Below are positions 24,349 through 36,753 of a DNA stretch of 64,000 nt, piece after piece. The position numbers and the translations under genes are program-made. The notes beneath the pieces are model-generated. The model saw only the letters and a program-made list of their open reading frames with translations. It did no database searches and had not been told where the DNA came from. Each line of letters begins with the position of its first letter. Within the stretch, counting starts at the first letter, position 1. The stretch lies in the NCBI RefSeq assembly GCF_012273895.1, contig NC_052110.1, positions 5,952,001 to 6,016,000 of the forward strand, read 5' to 3'. Origin of the DNA: Zerene cesonia. Lineage: Eukaryota > Arthropoda > Insecta > Lepidoptera > Pieridae.

Positions 24349-27300
24349 ATGTCGGATTGGTATTGGCGAGTGATTGCCTTGAAGGCGGCTTTCGTGTTAT
24401 CATGTTTTGTTTCTTATATCCGAACTGAAGATACCATCCAAAAGTTACCATACTGCAATCCCCATATTGCAAAAGATGCACCGGTATACAATGAGTAAGT
24501 TAAGTTATAAAATCTATTCAGTACATTGCCGACATTGTAATATAAAATTAATATACATATTTTCCAAACCTTCCTGTAGAGGACGATTGTTATGGGATAT
24601 TAAATTTTGTTTTCTAGTTGTATATTTTGTTCGCTAGCTTCTGTTTGAGGTCTCTACACAAGCAACAGTAAATTCTAGAACCCTATTTTTTATTTCAATG
24701 AATCGACTGCAAATCTAATTAATATTGACCTTGATAGCTTATCTATCTATACAGAAAATAATTGAATAATATTTTTTTTAAATGTATCTGATGATATCTG
24801 ATACATTTATATAAACAAACTATTTCATGTTTATAGCTTTTATATTATTGTTGATTAAAATCAAACCCTTATTATTATAATAGCATTAAATACTGATTCT
24901 TGGTTGCTTGGCTTAAAATCATCTAGGGGCATGGGGGAGAGGATGGGATACATCTCATTTACTGCTTGTCTTTTTTTTTAACCTGTGCTATTCCACTGAC
25001 CTATAAAAACTTCCAGAATACCAAAGAGATCTTATAGGTTGTTTTTTGAACTTTAGTTGTGACTTAAAGTCCCAATATGTAATTGACTATGCCCATGTTG
25101 CTATTAATTTTTAATTTTTAATGATTTAAATTCGTACCAGGACTGAAAAAGTGTCTGTCTGTTACCCTTAACATATCCCCACAACTGATTGTCAGGGAAG
25201 GGTATTTCGGTGAGAGTTAAATATGATAAGAGCTACAAAGGCCAAAAGTTGCCCGCTGTGACATAAAAAAATGATTTGTTACTGAGAAATTTGGACAGAA
25301 TAGAAAAATTTGATCATGAGGCGGAATTCAAACCCGCGTCTTTTTGCATTGCCGTAGCAAATTAAGCAAAAAATTTTTGTTTCTCTTTGATTTTCATGTA
25401 GATTCCAGGATGGTGATTCACGAGAAGACCAGGGAAAATATAGAAATTAAGTTTTTTTCCAACAAAAGCATGATATTGATATTTATAAAATAAAAATTGT
25501 ATTATGAAATAAAAAACTTTCGAATATGAATTGCAATTTGTGTGAATCATGATTACATACAAATTGAAATGACAAGATTTATCATAAACTTGTATATTTT
25601 TCCTATGGCGCCTGTTACTCATTTACGAAATTAAGAATCAAACAACTAACCCACTTCAACCCCTTCCCTCCCAATCTTTTTCAGACCCCTTACCGCGCTT
25701 CTCTAGGCTAACGGTGCCCACGATGGGGCGTTATCGTTATCTTTTGTTTTAACTCATATTCATACTTTTAGCTTTGTTATTGTGAGCACACTTGATGGAC
25801 GTTTGACTGCTTTCTCAACTGAAAATGGAAACACGGCTTGGTCACTGGACACACAGCCGCTGCTGTCGTCTAATTTACACAATTTTGAGGTTGGTACTAG
25901 TATATAGGGCACAATCTATGTCGGGTACTCATTATTTTTTCACATAGTTATTGTAAAATGTATTGAATAAATTTTTTTGTTTCATAGCATCGTTATGCTT
26001 TATGCATAAGAAATTATTAAAGAATATATAATATTGATCACGAGGCGGAATTCGAACTCGCGTCATTTTGCTTTAAAATTTGCTTTATCCACCGACTTCA
26101 AAAAAAAGGAGGAAGCTATGATTATTATTACTGTATTTTATTTAAGCCTCGCTAACTGTATTTGGTTTAATTAATTCTAATAATATACATAATCCTCTTT
26201 CAGCTTATGGCAAATGGGAAAAGGGTACGGTTAATACCTTCACTCCGTGGCACTCTGTACAGTTTGAGTGGGGACACGTTAGAACCTTTGCCGTTCGACG
26301 CTGAGCAACTGTTGTCTTCATCCTTTAAATACTCAGATGATCTGGTTATTGCCGGTGAGTTTTTCTTGTGTATGGGTCATGGGGTATGGGACAAATCTCT
26401 GCTATGCCCCTAATGAATGCAAAAATGTCTGTCTGTCTCCCCCCCTTTAATTCCCTCGCTGTCTCTTTTTCTCGTCTAAACCACTGACTGACTGATTTGT
26501 ATTATATTTGGTATAAACAGGTGGGAAACTATACAAGGAAAACCCTGGGTCTGTTGTATCTATTCCTTCGAAAATGCGGGCAGAAAGCAATTAAATAATA
26601 TGAAAATACTAAATTCTTTAATTAAGAGTAGCCAAGTTCTATAAAATTTTGGAAGCAGCTTCAGCTTTGATATATTTTTAATGCGTATATTAAGTTGCCT
26701 TTCTTTACTGAGCCAAGTAGTAGATATTTTTGTTTGTAATTTGAATAGTATTCAATATGAATATAATATAGACAATTGTATAATTAAAAAAAAAATTAAA
26801 TTGTATGTTTTTATATTTTACTAGCTGCACCCGGCAAACGCTGTTCTGCCTTACTCTGATCATTTAGAGGTATGAAAAATAGATGTTAGCCGATTCTCAA
26901 ACATACCCGATATGCACACAAAATTTCATAAGAATCGGTCAAGCCGTTTCGGAGGAGTATGGCAACGAAAACTGTGACACGAGAATTTTATATATTAGAT
27001 AATAAACGTACTTGTTAAAAGCGAATCGAACTAGCTAATAATAAGATTAATGGATCGTCGACTTCCAAGAAAATGTTAAGTAGATTCCTGAAATCCAGTT
27101 ATAAATCATTTACCATTGCATTACAATAGTGTTTCATCATGAAGTGGAAGTTAATTAAATTACCTTATTTAAGTTCAATTATATTATTTTTCCAATACAA
27201 TAAACTCATTGTGAATTCGTAAACTATACTTTATATTTGTAAGGATGTGTGTGTGTTTGTTGCTCTTTCACGTAAAAACTACTGAACCGATTGCAATGTA

Positions 27301-27639
27301 ATTTGATACGTAGACAGCTGAACAAGTGGAATAACATATAGGCAACTTTTTATCCCGATATTCCTACGGGATACGGACTTACGCGGGTGAAACCGCGGGG
27401 TGCAGCTAGTTTTATAATATTTGTATAGATTTGTATTGGACGTATTTCAGATGGTAATGATATGATAAGTACAATTACAAGATAATGCTACGAATGTAAA
27501 CAGAAATGCTTTATCGATAGATATTTGCAAATGCATTTTCCTCGAATGCCATATGTATAAACAATAAAAAAAATAAAAAACCTAGTCTTATTTTTAAACG
27601 TATTGTTTATGTTTGTTGTAAATGATATGAATAATCTTA

Positions 27640-27698
<59 letters not shown>

Positions 27699-30600
27699 AA
27701 GATTATTCATTGTTGTTTGTCTGCAATGGGTTTATAAACTACTCTACTAATTTTAACACTATACACTTATGCAGTTTGATCCAAATTAAAAAATAGGATA
27801 GTTTATATTATTTCAATAATGATAAATGACTATTCTGACGGAGCCGGGGCGTGAAGCTAGTCTAATATATAAAATTCTCGTGTCACAGTTTTCGTAGCCA
27901 TACTCCTCCGAAACGGCTTGACCGATTTTGATGAAATTTTTTGTGCTTATCCGGTATCTATGAGAATCGGCCAACATCCATTTTTCATACCGCTAAATGA
28001 TAAGAGTAAGGCAGAACAGCGTTTGCCGGGTGCAGCTAGTTAAATTATAAATATCTGTTTCTTATCAATGTTGATATATGTGAAACATGCTAAATATGAA
28101 TTACAGTCGATCTTTGTATAAATTGAGTGCTATATCACACCTGTAATAAAAACTACGAAGTAGGGTCTATATTTAAAGTTTAATTTTCAATCGATTTAAA
28201 GCTTTATATTAATTTAGGTCTGAAATCACTTAATATTCTTAAAGAAGTGTTATGCAATTGGGTGTAAAAGGTCCATGCTCTATTTTCTTTTTTATACATC
28301 CGAATGGTGAAATATGTTTATTTATTTTATAGTGTAACAGCTGATAATTCATTTAAAAATAATAAATGCAGTTTAGAAAATGTCTAAAGGAGTCGGTTAT
28401 ATATGAACATAAAGGTGAGGCTAATATAAGGGTGTTAAAAATAGTATCTGTCACTCGGTATTGAGGTATCTTTGTATTGGTAAAATTATTTTTAAATTTA
28501 TTCCAGCGACACTAAAATACAAATAATAATAGCTGCTCGGCTCGGCTCCGCCCGGATAGTCATTAACCATAATTGAAATAAACTACTCTATATCTTAGTT
28601 GGATAAAAGTGCACTGGTTCAATGTGTGAATCTGATTATAATCGATTGAGTACTTTAGGAATCAATCGATCATCGCTTACAAACAACGTATTTTATGTTG
28701 CATAAAGTGCATATGTTTAAATACTAACTCAATTATTAGAAAACGCTTGATAATTTTATCGAATTTCGCGCTCAAATATATTTTTTTTATCTATAGGCGC
28801 GCGGGAAACTCTATGGTTGGGTATAGACGCACAGACGGGTGCTATCATATACGAATGCAACTCTTCGGGGTGTAACAGTGAGCAGGAGATAGCGAGCGCC
28901 GGTCGAGATATACTGGTGCTGAGGAGGCTCTCCAGCACTGTGAGGGCGTTGGACCCACGCTCTGGGACTGAGAAGTATGTTCAGCAGTCAGGGTAGAATT
29001 TGCTAGAACATAAGTGCATGGTTATTTCACGTCACATCGATATAGATAATAAAGAGACTTACAAGAAATATATACTTAAATAAGTTTTATTTCTATATAA
29101 GCAAATCAATGAAAGAAAATATTTTCACGTTAATAAGTCAATGTTCACCGTTTAATTATAAATATTCATTCTGATTTCCTCATTTTTTAATTGAAGCAAT
29201 TTGTTTTTGTACAAATAGCAATTGACTTACAATATTACGTAACATAAGCAGTGACCACCAGAGTGGTGAGGAGGGAGGAGGATAAGTCAGGGGTTCGAGA
29301 AATAAATAATTTTTCAATTTATCTGCTTATGTTGATAACACCATTACTGTTCGAAACGGTCAAGAAAAACATCGTGAGGAAACCGTCATGTCCAAGAATT
29401 AAAAGTTTGACGACATTTGACATCTGCTAATCCGCACTTGGTCAGCGTGGTGGATTATAGCCTAATCCCTCATAGGAGATCTGTGTCCCAGCAGTGAGAA
29501 CATATATAGGCTGATGATGATGATGATGTTACGTAATCAACATTTTCTCAGCTGGAACTTCAGTGTGGCGGAACATAACCTGGCTCTCAGCCGGCGTGAA
29601 TGCGCGGGGAAGCAGACGACTCCAGTACCAGTGACGATAGCGGTGGCCCTGCCGGAGGGTGTGGTGGCGGTCCGTCATCCGGACTCTCAACTCACGATAT
29701 GGCAACATCAGGTAATAGACATTTGTATGTATTGTGAATAATTTGAAATTTTGATCGATTGCTTGTTAAACGTTGAAAGTACGACTTATGTTATAATGTA
29801 AAAACATTATTTTTACTAAACCATTTCGCTTTTTTTTTAATAATTCGTATAGAACGCTACGAAATTTGTCATCAGTAGATTATAATACTTTTCCTAAATC
29901 AAATCTACTCCAATAAAACATTTAATTCAAAAATATACTTTCACGTACTGATAATTATGTAATATACATATACGTATATAAGAATCAAAATCACTTGCAG
30001 TTAGAAGCTCCGGTAGCGAACATGTGGCGGGTACAAAATGGCGTGGTAGAAACTATGGATGTGTTGTGGGAAGCGACGCATGCCATCGCCGACATGGCGG
30101 CGAAACCACCATCCATATACCTTGGCATTCATAACACACAGGTATGTTATTGTTTAAAGAAAGAAAACATTTATATGTTTGAATTGGTCCTTCGAGACTT
30201 GTTAGTAGAATTTTGCGGTACATTTTTAATGACTAGTATTCCACCAACTAAATCTGTTCAATAGGAATAAAAAATTGACTAATTTAGCATACAATGTTTC
30301 TGAGAAAACATAAAAATTTACAGGTTCAGCAGAAACAAATAAGTACATATATTTTATTTTGATACATAGCATTAAAATTCTTATAAAATTTATCACAGAA
30401 AACAAATCCAGAAAAAAAAGAACTCAAAATATTGCTACAAAATCAATCAAATAAACACCTTTTTATCCTTCATTTATCAATAGAATTTCACTAAAAGTGA
30501 TTTTTTTATCAGCTGTACATACAAGAAAGTGCTCTGTATGCCCGAAAGCTGGAAACATCGATGTCAACAAAACCGTTGCCATGGAAAGTGAAACAGTCCC

Positions 30601-33600
30601 GCCCTTTGCTAGGCGACGGAACCGCTTTGCAAGCGTTGCCAGATGCGGAGAACACTTTGTCTATGGTTGCTTTGTATGGCAACACCGGGGTCCAGGGTAA
30701 GTTATGTTTTTAATAGCTTATTAAATTACTATAATAAATGTAAAGAGGAACACTTGAGGGACTTGAAAAATTTTTATTCCTTTTTGTATTGGAAAGTCGT
30801 TTAAGAAACTATAAGCTATCCAACATACTATCCTATTTATATTATATATATATATTATATTATTATTAAATATTTTAACGTACCATATAGCAGACTCAAT
30901 TGATCATCAAATTACATGCTATGTTTTTCCATTTCCAGAAAACCAAGGATTCTTCCTCTACCTGCAAGAAACCTGCGACCAAGCTGTCCAAGTGGCCGAC
31001 GAGATAACGCAACCCGACATAGTCCTGCCCAACAATAGCGACGACACGCCCAACCATCACCACGTGCACGTCCACGTGTACTCGCTCTGGTTCTGGTGGA
31101 AGGAGGTACTCCTGATCGCGATCAGTTCCGCCCTGCTGATGAATCTCATGATATGGCCCAGGTTCTTCGCAGCGAAGATTCGGCCGACGACGCCATTGCC
31201 GATAAACCAGGAGTATATAGTGGTCGAGAGGCATTACGAGAGGCAGAACCAGGTTGCGGAATATTCCGGAAGGTACGAGAACGACTTCACCCCGCTGCGG
31301 TGTTTGGGGCGCGGCGGGTTCGGGGTGGTGTTCGAGGCGAGGAACAACATCGACCACCAGTCGTACGCCGTCAAGAGGATCACGCTGCCGAGCCGGTGAG
31401 TTGGTAGTCTTATACAAACTGTTCGCTTCGGCTTTGCTCGTGGTACACACATAGCCTATGTCACTCGGTGATTTTGTAGATTTCTAATGGTGAAAGAATT
31501 TTTTAAATCGGTCCTGTAGTTTTTGAGTTTATCTCTTACAAACAAACAAAAATACGAATTCTTCCTCTTTATAATATTAGTGTAGATGTGCAAGATGATT
31601 TTTATTTCAACTATATTTGACCTAACGCTTACGGTGAAGCCGCGGGCACTGGCTAGTTTCGAAGTAAGGATGGTTTTTTGTTACAATGTAACGGCCAATG
31701 GGATTACATGAGCTAAAAGCGTGTTTTATAGTGATAAAACTAATGAAAAAGCAGAAATTATACGATTTGCTTCAGGATATATGCTGATATGATATTTGAT
31801 GATTTAAAAAGAAATTGATATCGCATTAGCACGCACAAATACTTAAACTAGCAATAGCAAGGACAAACTAAGGCAATTGTTGCAGTGTCTTTTACTAGCT
31901 CTCTCTTTCTATCTTATACGATTCGTATTATCTATCGCCGTCGTAGTTTTAAATTACTGTATATATACTTTTAAGTTTAACAACGCATGTTCGATACGCC
32001 ATTCAGTATGAACGCGGCGTATCTTTGTTTATAATATCACTAGCTACACTCTGCGATTTTACCCACATAGTATCTGATGTTATATAGCGTAAAGCCTTCC
32101 TCAATAAATGGACTAACTAACACTGAAATAATTTTTTTAATCGGATCTGTAGTTGCTGAGATTAACGCGTTCAAACAAACAAATTCTTCAGATTTATCTT
32201 TGTCAGATTATGTGCGTGGGTTTAATATGTCCCATAAGTGCGCCCTAACCACATCTCGTCCATACAAACGTAGTTTGGCTTTTACTCCACTACATCCACA
32301 TTTCAACACAATAATTGCGATTTGGATATTCACATCTTATAAATGTACGTTTTTCTAAGCTTTTCCTATATCGAACGAACACCAAAAATTAGAATCAAAG
32401 TCGAACTGCGTTCGCATGGATGGCAAGTGGTTGGGGTGTGGGGGGGGAGCTAGGGGGTGGTTCTAAGAGACAGAGTTGTCAGGGAGTCGCGGCGCGAGCG
32501 CGTGCTGCGCGAGGTGCGCGCGCTGGCCAAGCTGGAGCACGAGCACATCGTGCGGTACTTCAACGCGTGGCTCGAGCAGCCGCCGCCGCGCTGGCAGGAG
32601 CTGAGGGACGCCTATTGGCTGCGGTGAGATAGCTTAGCGGACACTCGGCCGAATCATCGATAATATTCCTCCATTTTGCGTTCATATTTAATACATTTTG
32701 TGGTATTCCCTGACGCTATTAATGTTATTCCTTTATTTAAAAGCGGTGACATTATCTCACTCCTCTTATACAGAGTATACGCAAGGGAGTCATTTAAACC
32801 TCTCGTACTTAGGATAGTAAGATAAACTCATTAGTTATTGCATTATTACCCATCCTTGATAAGTGTACACAATTTTAATTAAATCTGTCCGTTTTAAGTA
32901 GGTCAAAATCGGGTCTAAAGTTACATACATACACATAAACATGCAGACACTTATGAAAGCGCGTTAATATGGTAGGACGTAGTAATATTTGTTTTCAAAA
33001 CAGCTATAGTTTTTTGAAGTGAAACTTCTTTAGAATCGTTGTGATTTCAAACCTGATGCAACGGAAAAACGACAGGTAAGGGACACAAATACAAAAATGT
33101 GTAGAATGAAGCCGGCAAAGAATGAGACAGAAATATACATACTATTTTATATATATTCATCTCATTCTTTTGTCGATTTACTGAAGTTTCACTTCTATCG
33201 TGTGTGAATCGACCTTTTTTTTAACCACCTTTTTTTTAACTTATTTTATTTTATTTATTTCTTAATTATGATTCCAGGGAATTAGGTGGCGCTTCAGTGA
33301 TGTCGGAAGGTACATCGCCACAGATAGACAAGTCACCAACTAAAGGTGACGCGGTGACTCTAAACATTCATAAGTCTATAGATGACTGTATTGACGCGTT
33401 GGACTATGACAAGAAAGAACCTAAGCGGCTCAGGTATGGTTTTACATAATTGGTTATAAAAATACATATACACATGTTTTTTCTTCAACTTTCAATGAAC
33501 TATGTAGGAAAAAAAACTATACATAGAATTTTAGTGATCCCAATATGCAGTGATGGATGGTATTGACTTTTACTTCTAATAAGCCTGTGCGTTAGCGTGA

Positions 33601-36600
33601 CGTCTTAAAGTAGTACTAATTCCAGTGTGTATCGTATAACGCTTGCACATTGCCACACTTCATTTAGTACTACAGACCTATTCATTAACTATTTAAGAAA
33701 TTTCAAAAGAACATTTAACAAAACTGACATTAATTATGACCAAAAATACTGTTTTTATACGGAAAAAAGAGAATAATCCACTACTAAACACTAAGAAATA
33801 TATTGTGCTTTTCCTTCTTTAAATTTGGTAGAATTCACGAAATTATTCGTATAAATTTACCCCCTTACAGGTCCCTGAGTTGCAACGATTCCTTCAGTAT
33901 AGTGTTCGACGAGAATGCATCAAAGGACGCCCACCTAACCGCGAATACTCCGGACACGAACAAGGGCAGCGGGGACGATTCCTTCATAGTGTTCGCTAAT
34001 AGCCAGGACACAAAGGGACTGTCCCAGGCTAGACAGGATCTGTCCAATAAGCAGCTGGAGAAGGTTAAGGAATGTGGCAGTTACTCGAGCGGGAGTAAGA
34101 AGAAGGTATGGTCGTGGAGCCAATTGGTTTTAAAGGAATATTAAAATGTGATAAAAAAAATTGAAAAACACGATTTAATGTCATAATTTGTCGTTTAAAA
34201 TCAACTTTTCTGTCTCACCAATTTCGAGTATATTAATTTATTCAATTAGACTTCTCATAGAAGTACTATTGAATCATAGTCAGTCATAAAATAGTTTTAA
34301 CATTTACCACCAGTTCGAAAAGCAGTTTCTACAGAGAAGAGCCGGCAAGAAACTCCGTAGTTGCTCTTACGTACTACTCTACGTACAAAAATTATTCAAT
34401 TGACATAATAAGATATACTCATGAAATTAGTGCATTGTCACTGATCCTTCATCAGTTTGCAAATTTAAATTAAATTTGTAATCACGTTGGGTACGTTTGG
34501 CTCGGTCATTGTAGAAACAAATCATATTATCTCTGTCTTGGGTTAATAGAATATTATTATAAACATAATAATCAGCTGCTGTGTGTATGTTGTTGAATCA
34601 GACAGATTTTCATTTATATCATTGGTATAATTATCTGTTTTATTATAGACATACAGATAATAAAAGGTAAAATAACGCTATTTTTGTGTTAGTCTTAAAA
34701 ATTCCTGTGAAATTACAATAAAGAGCTCATGCACACACGCAACTGCGTGCGTACTAAAATGGGCGTTATGTTCTGCTTTATTTGCGTGATTTCGATCATA
34801 GGCCACGTGCGGGGAGAAGTCGTTCGAACGTGGTGGGAGGGGAGGGGAGAAGCGGTTAAGAATTCGTCTCCACATGATATAATTTTACTTATTTTACTTA
34901 TCATTTGTAATGTAATCCTCAGAAGGGCCACACGCGCCACTGGTCGTTGGACATGTGCGTGCGCTCGGGCGACGCCAGCAAGATGTACCTGTACATACAG
35001 ATGCAGCTGTGCCGCCGTGACAGCCTGCACGACTGGCTGCGGGACAACCGCACGTGGGAGTGCCGGCGGGACAAGGTATAGCGGGACGCGAGATGCACGT
35101 GTACATACAGAAGTAGTTGCAATTATATAATTTTTGTACAGTGGAGAATGCGTATACGCATACCCAGGCTTTAATACTGGGTACTTTCCATCAGTGATAA
35201 CATAATATCATGGAAAGGAAGAAGCCGTGGTAGTTTTGGAGTCAGGATAGAGATGTTAATAATTACAGAACGAAGTTCATAAAACTTTTCTATACCAAAT
35301 TTCATCTAAATCAATTCAATGGTTTAGGCACGAAGAAGAGACAGAAGGACAGAGATATATTCCCATTCAAAAAAATAGGCTCATCCAATAAAAAAAAATA
35401 TGAATTCCAGGTACAAACGCTCTTCAGTCAGATAGTGTCGGCGGTGGAGTACGTGCATTTAGCCGGTCTGATCCACCGAGACTTGAAGCCCAGCAATATA
35501 TTCTTCGCGCCCGACGGCAAAGTGAAGGTCGGCGACTTTGGCCTGGTCACGGCCATGGGCGACTCGCAGGGGGGGGAGCCCGCTGACAACTCGCACCCGA
35601 ACGGTGGCCACACGCATCGAGTTGGTGAGTAGTCATTCTTTATTCGAACCGCAAGGGACTGGAACATGCTTCCTGAGTCTGTGTTCCCTGACGAGTATAA
35701 TCTGGGGATCTTCAAAAGTCGAGTGAACAGGTACCTCCTAGGGAAGCGCGCTCCACCTTAGACTACATCTACGCTTACCAGCAGGCGAGATGGTAGTCAA
35801 GCGCTTCCCTATCCCACAATAAAAAAATAAAAAAAAAGTTGTGGGGGGGAGGGGGATTTTTTTAGTTTTGTAACACGGGCAAAACTGAGCTGGTGAATCG
35901 CCTGATGGTGAGAGATCACAAGCGCCCACCAAGCAGCTATATATAACCAACCAACCAACTAATAATATAATATACATATACATAAGCGTAACTTAAGAAG
36001 TATTGAAAAATGATTGTGAATTGTATTGAATTAAATTTTATAGCCTCGTCAACATCTCAGTCAATCCATCACCAAGCTCATCTCAGCAACCGTCAGGATT
36101 ATGAAGAAAAGCACTAAATGCATCTTTGTCTTGCAGGTACCCACTTATACATGTCTCCAGAACAACTCCAAGGTCTACCATATAGCTATAAGGTGGATAT
36201 CTACTCTCTGGGGCTGGTTTTGTTTGAGCTGTTACACCCTTTCGGTACTGAGGCGGAAAGAGTGGACTGCTTGCTGCGAGTGAGGAAGGGACACTATCCC
36301 ACTCACTTTGAACATAATTACCCGAATGAGGTGGGTGTTGAGTTAGTTTGAGTGGTAGGAAATAGCTTTTATATGTCATAGTCAGCAGTAAGCGCTATCA
36401 ACCTGGGTGATTGGATTTTAAGCTTGTTGTTTGAATGATGTCGGTAAATCAAGAGGCTAGACTGTTTATTGAACGGCTGATTAAGCAAGTCGCTTTAACA
36501 TATACGCGATAAAAAATATTTGATTCTTTCATGAGATAATTAAGTAAAAATATGACTTCCAATAAACATTTATTTGTCATGTATAAACATGTATAAAAAG

Positions 36601-36753
36601 TTATTTCCTTTCCAGACCGAGGTGCTAAAATTAATGCTTAGCACGGACCCGAACCGACGACCCACGGCCAGCGGGGTCAAAGCGAGAGCGCCACTATACC
36701 AAGCTACCGACGAGCAGTGGCATTTCACGCTACCTACCCTCATTTCTGCTTAA
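24349..36753 (+). CDS. PEK: eIF2-alpha kinase 3 (PERK/PEK), ER-stress sensor kinase
   Basis: Fifteen exons: 24349-24494, 25772-25889, 26204-26354, 28797-28974, 29552-29711, 30001-30141, 30513-30696, 30939-31395, 32483-32623, 33278-33433, 33871-34105, 34923-35075, 35411-35624, 36137-36330 and 36616-36753. All phases match and give 921 residues. PERK is a type I ER membrane protein that phosphorylates eIF2-alpha when unfolded proteins build up. Seen: a hydrophobic signal peptide (about residues 8-24); an IRE1-like luminal beta-propeller; a His-rich stretch just before the membrane segment (about 415-432); glycine loop GRGGFG (483-488); the AVK lysine (505); a kinase insert rich in Ser/Asp; HRDLKPSN (from 762); DFG (782-784); and an activation loop THRVGTHLYMSPE. 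KALAKLEH-like and FNAWLE blocks are diagnostic for eIF2-alpha kinases. Shorter than human (1116), mostly through a smaller insert. A run of eight G (35569-35576) lies inside coding sequence. Confidence 0.97.
25308..25368 (-). mobile_element. tRNA-like SINE remnant
   Basis: B-box-like GGGTTTGAATTCC on the minus strand in PERK intron 1. A similar remnant lies at 26036-26095 in PERK intron 2. Confidence 0.35.
26036..26095 (-). mobile_element. tRNA-like SINE remnant
   Basis: Shares the GATCA-GAGGCGGAATTC block with 25315-25335. Confidence 0.35.
26821..27001 (-). mobile_element. family B element
   Basis: Reverse copy starting CTAGCTGCACCCGGC; PERK intron 3. Confidence 0.55.
27232..27410 (+). mobile_element. 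family A element
   Basis: Ends GGTGCAGCTAG|T after the GCGGGTGAAACCGCGG hairpin; in PERK intron 3. Confidence 0.65.
27627..27710. repeat. (TA)n tract flanked by 14-bp inverted arms
   Basis: ATGAATAATCTTAA at 27627-27640 is the perfect reverse complement of 27697-27710; the loop is almost pure TA. PERK intron 3. Confidence 0.8.
27861..28041 (+). mobile_element. Helitron-like non-autonomous element, family B
   Basis: Begins TCTAATATATAAAATTCTCG and ends GGGTGCAGCTAG|T. Other copies: 4130-4318 (-), 5717-5890 (+), 26821-27001 (-), 48838-48990 (-), 57143-57303 (+). It abuts the CTAG end of a family C copy on its left. Confidence 0.55.
29330..29530 (+). mobile_element. RTE-type LINE 3' tail
   Basis: Same block as 22185-22390; the GATGATGATGATG tail ends about 20 bp before PERK exon 29552-29711. 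Confidence 0.5.
35635..35830 (+). pseudogene. non-LTR retrotransposon C-terminal remnant
   Basis: In frame it reads RTARDWNMLPESVFP then FKSRVNRYLLGKRAPP and a stop, followed by an A-rich tail. This W-N-x-LP..FK-R pattern closes the reverse transcriptase ORF of many LINEs. Only the last 40 codons remain. It begins about 10 nt after the PERK exon donor at 35625. Confidence 0.6.

Noticed and set aside
30896..31450. 184-codon minus-strand frame
   Set aside because: Shadow of the long PERK exon 30939-31395, whose plus-strand translation has a membrane segment and kinase motifs.
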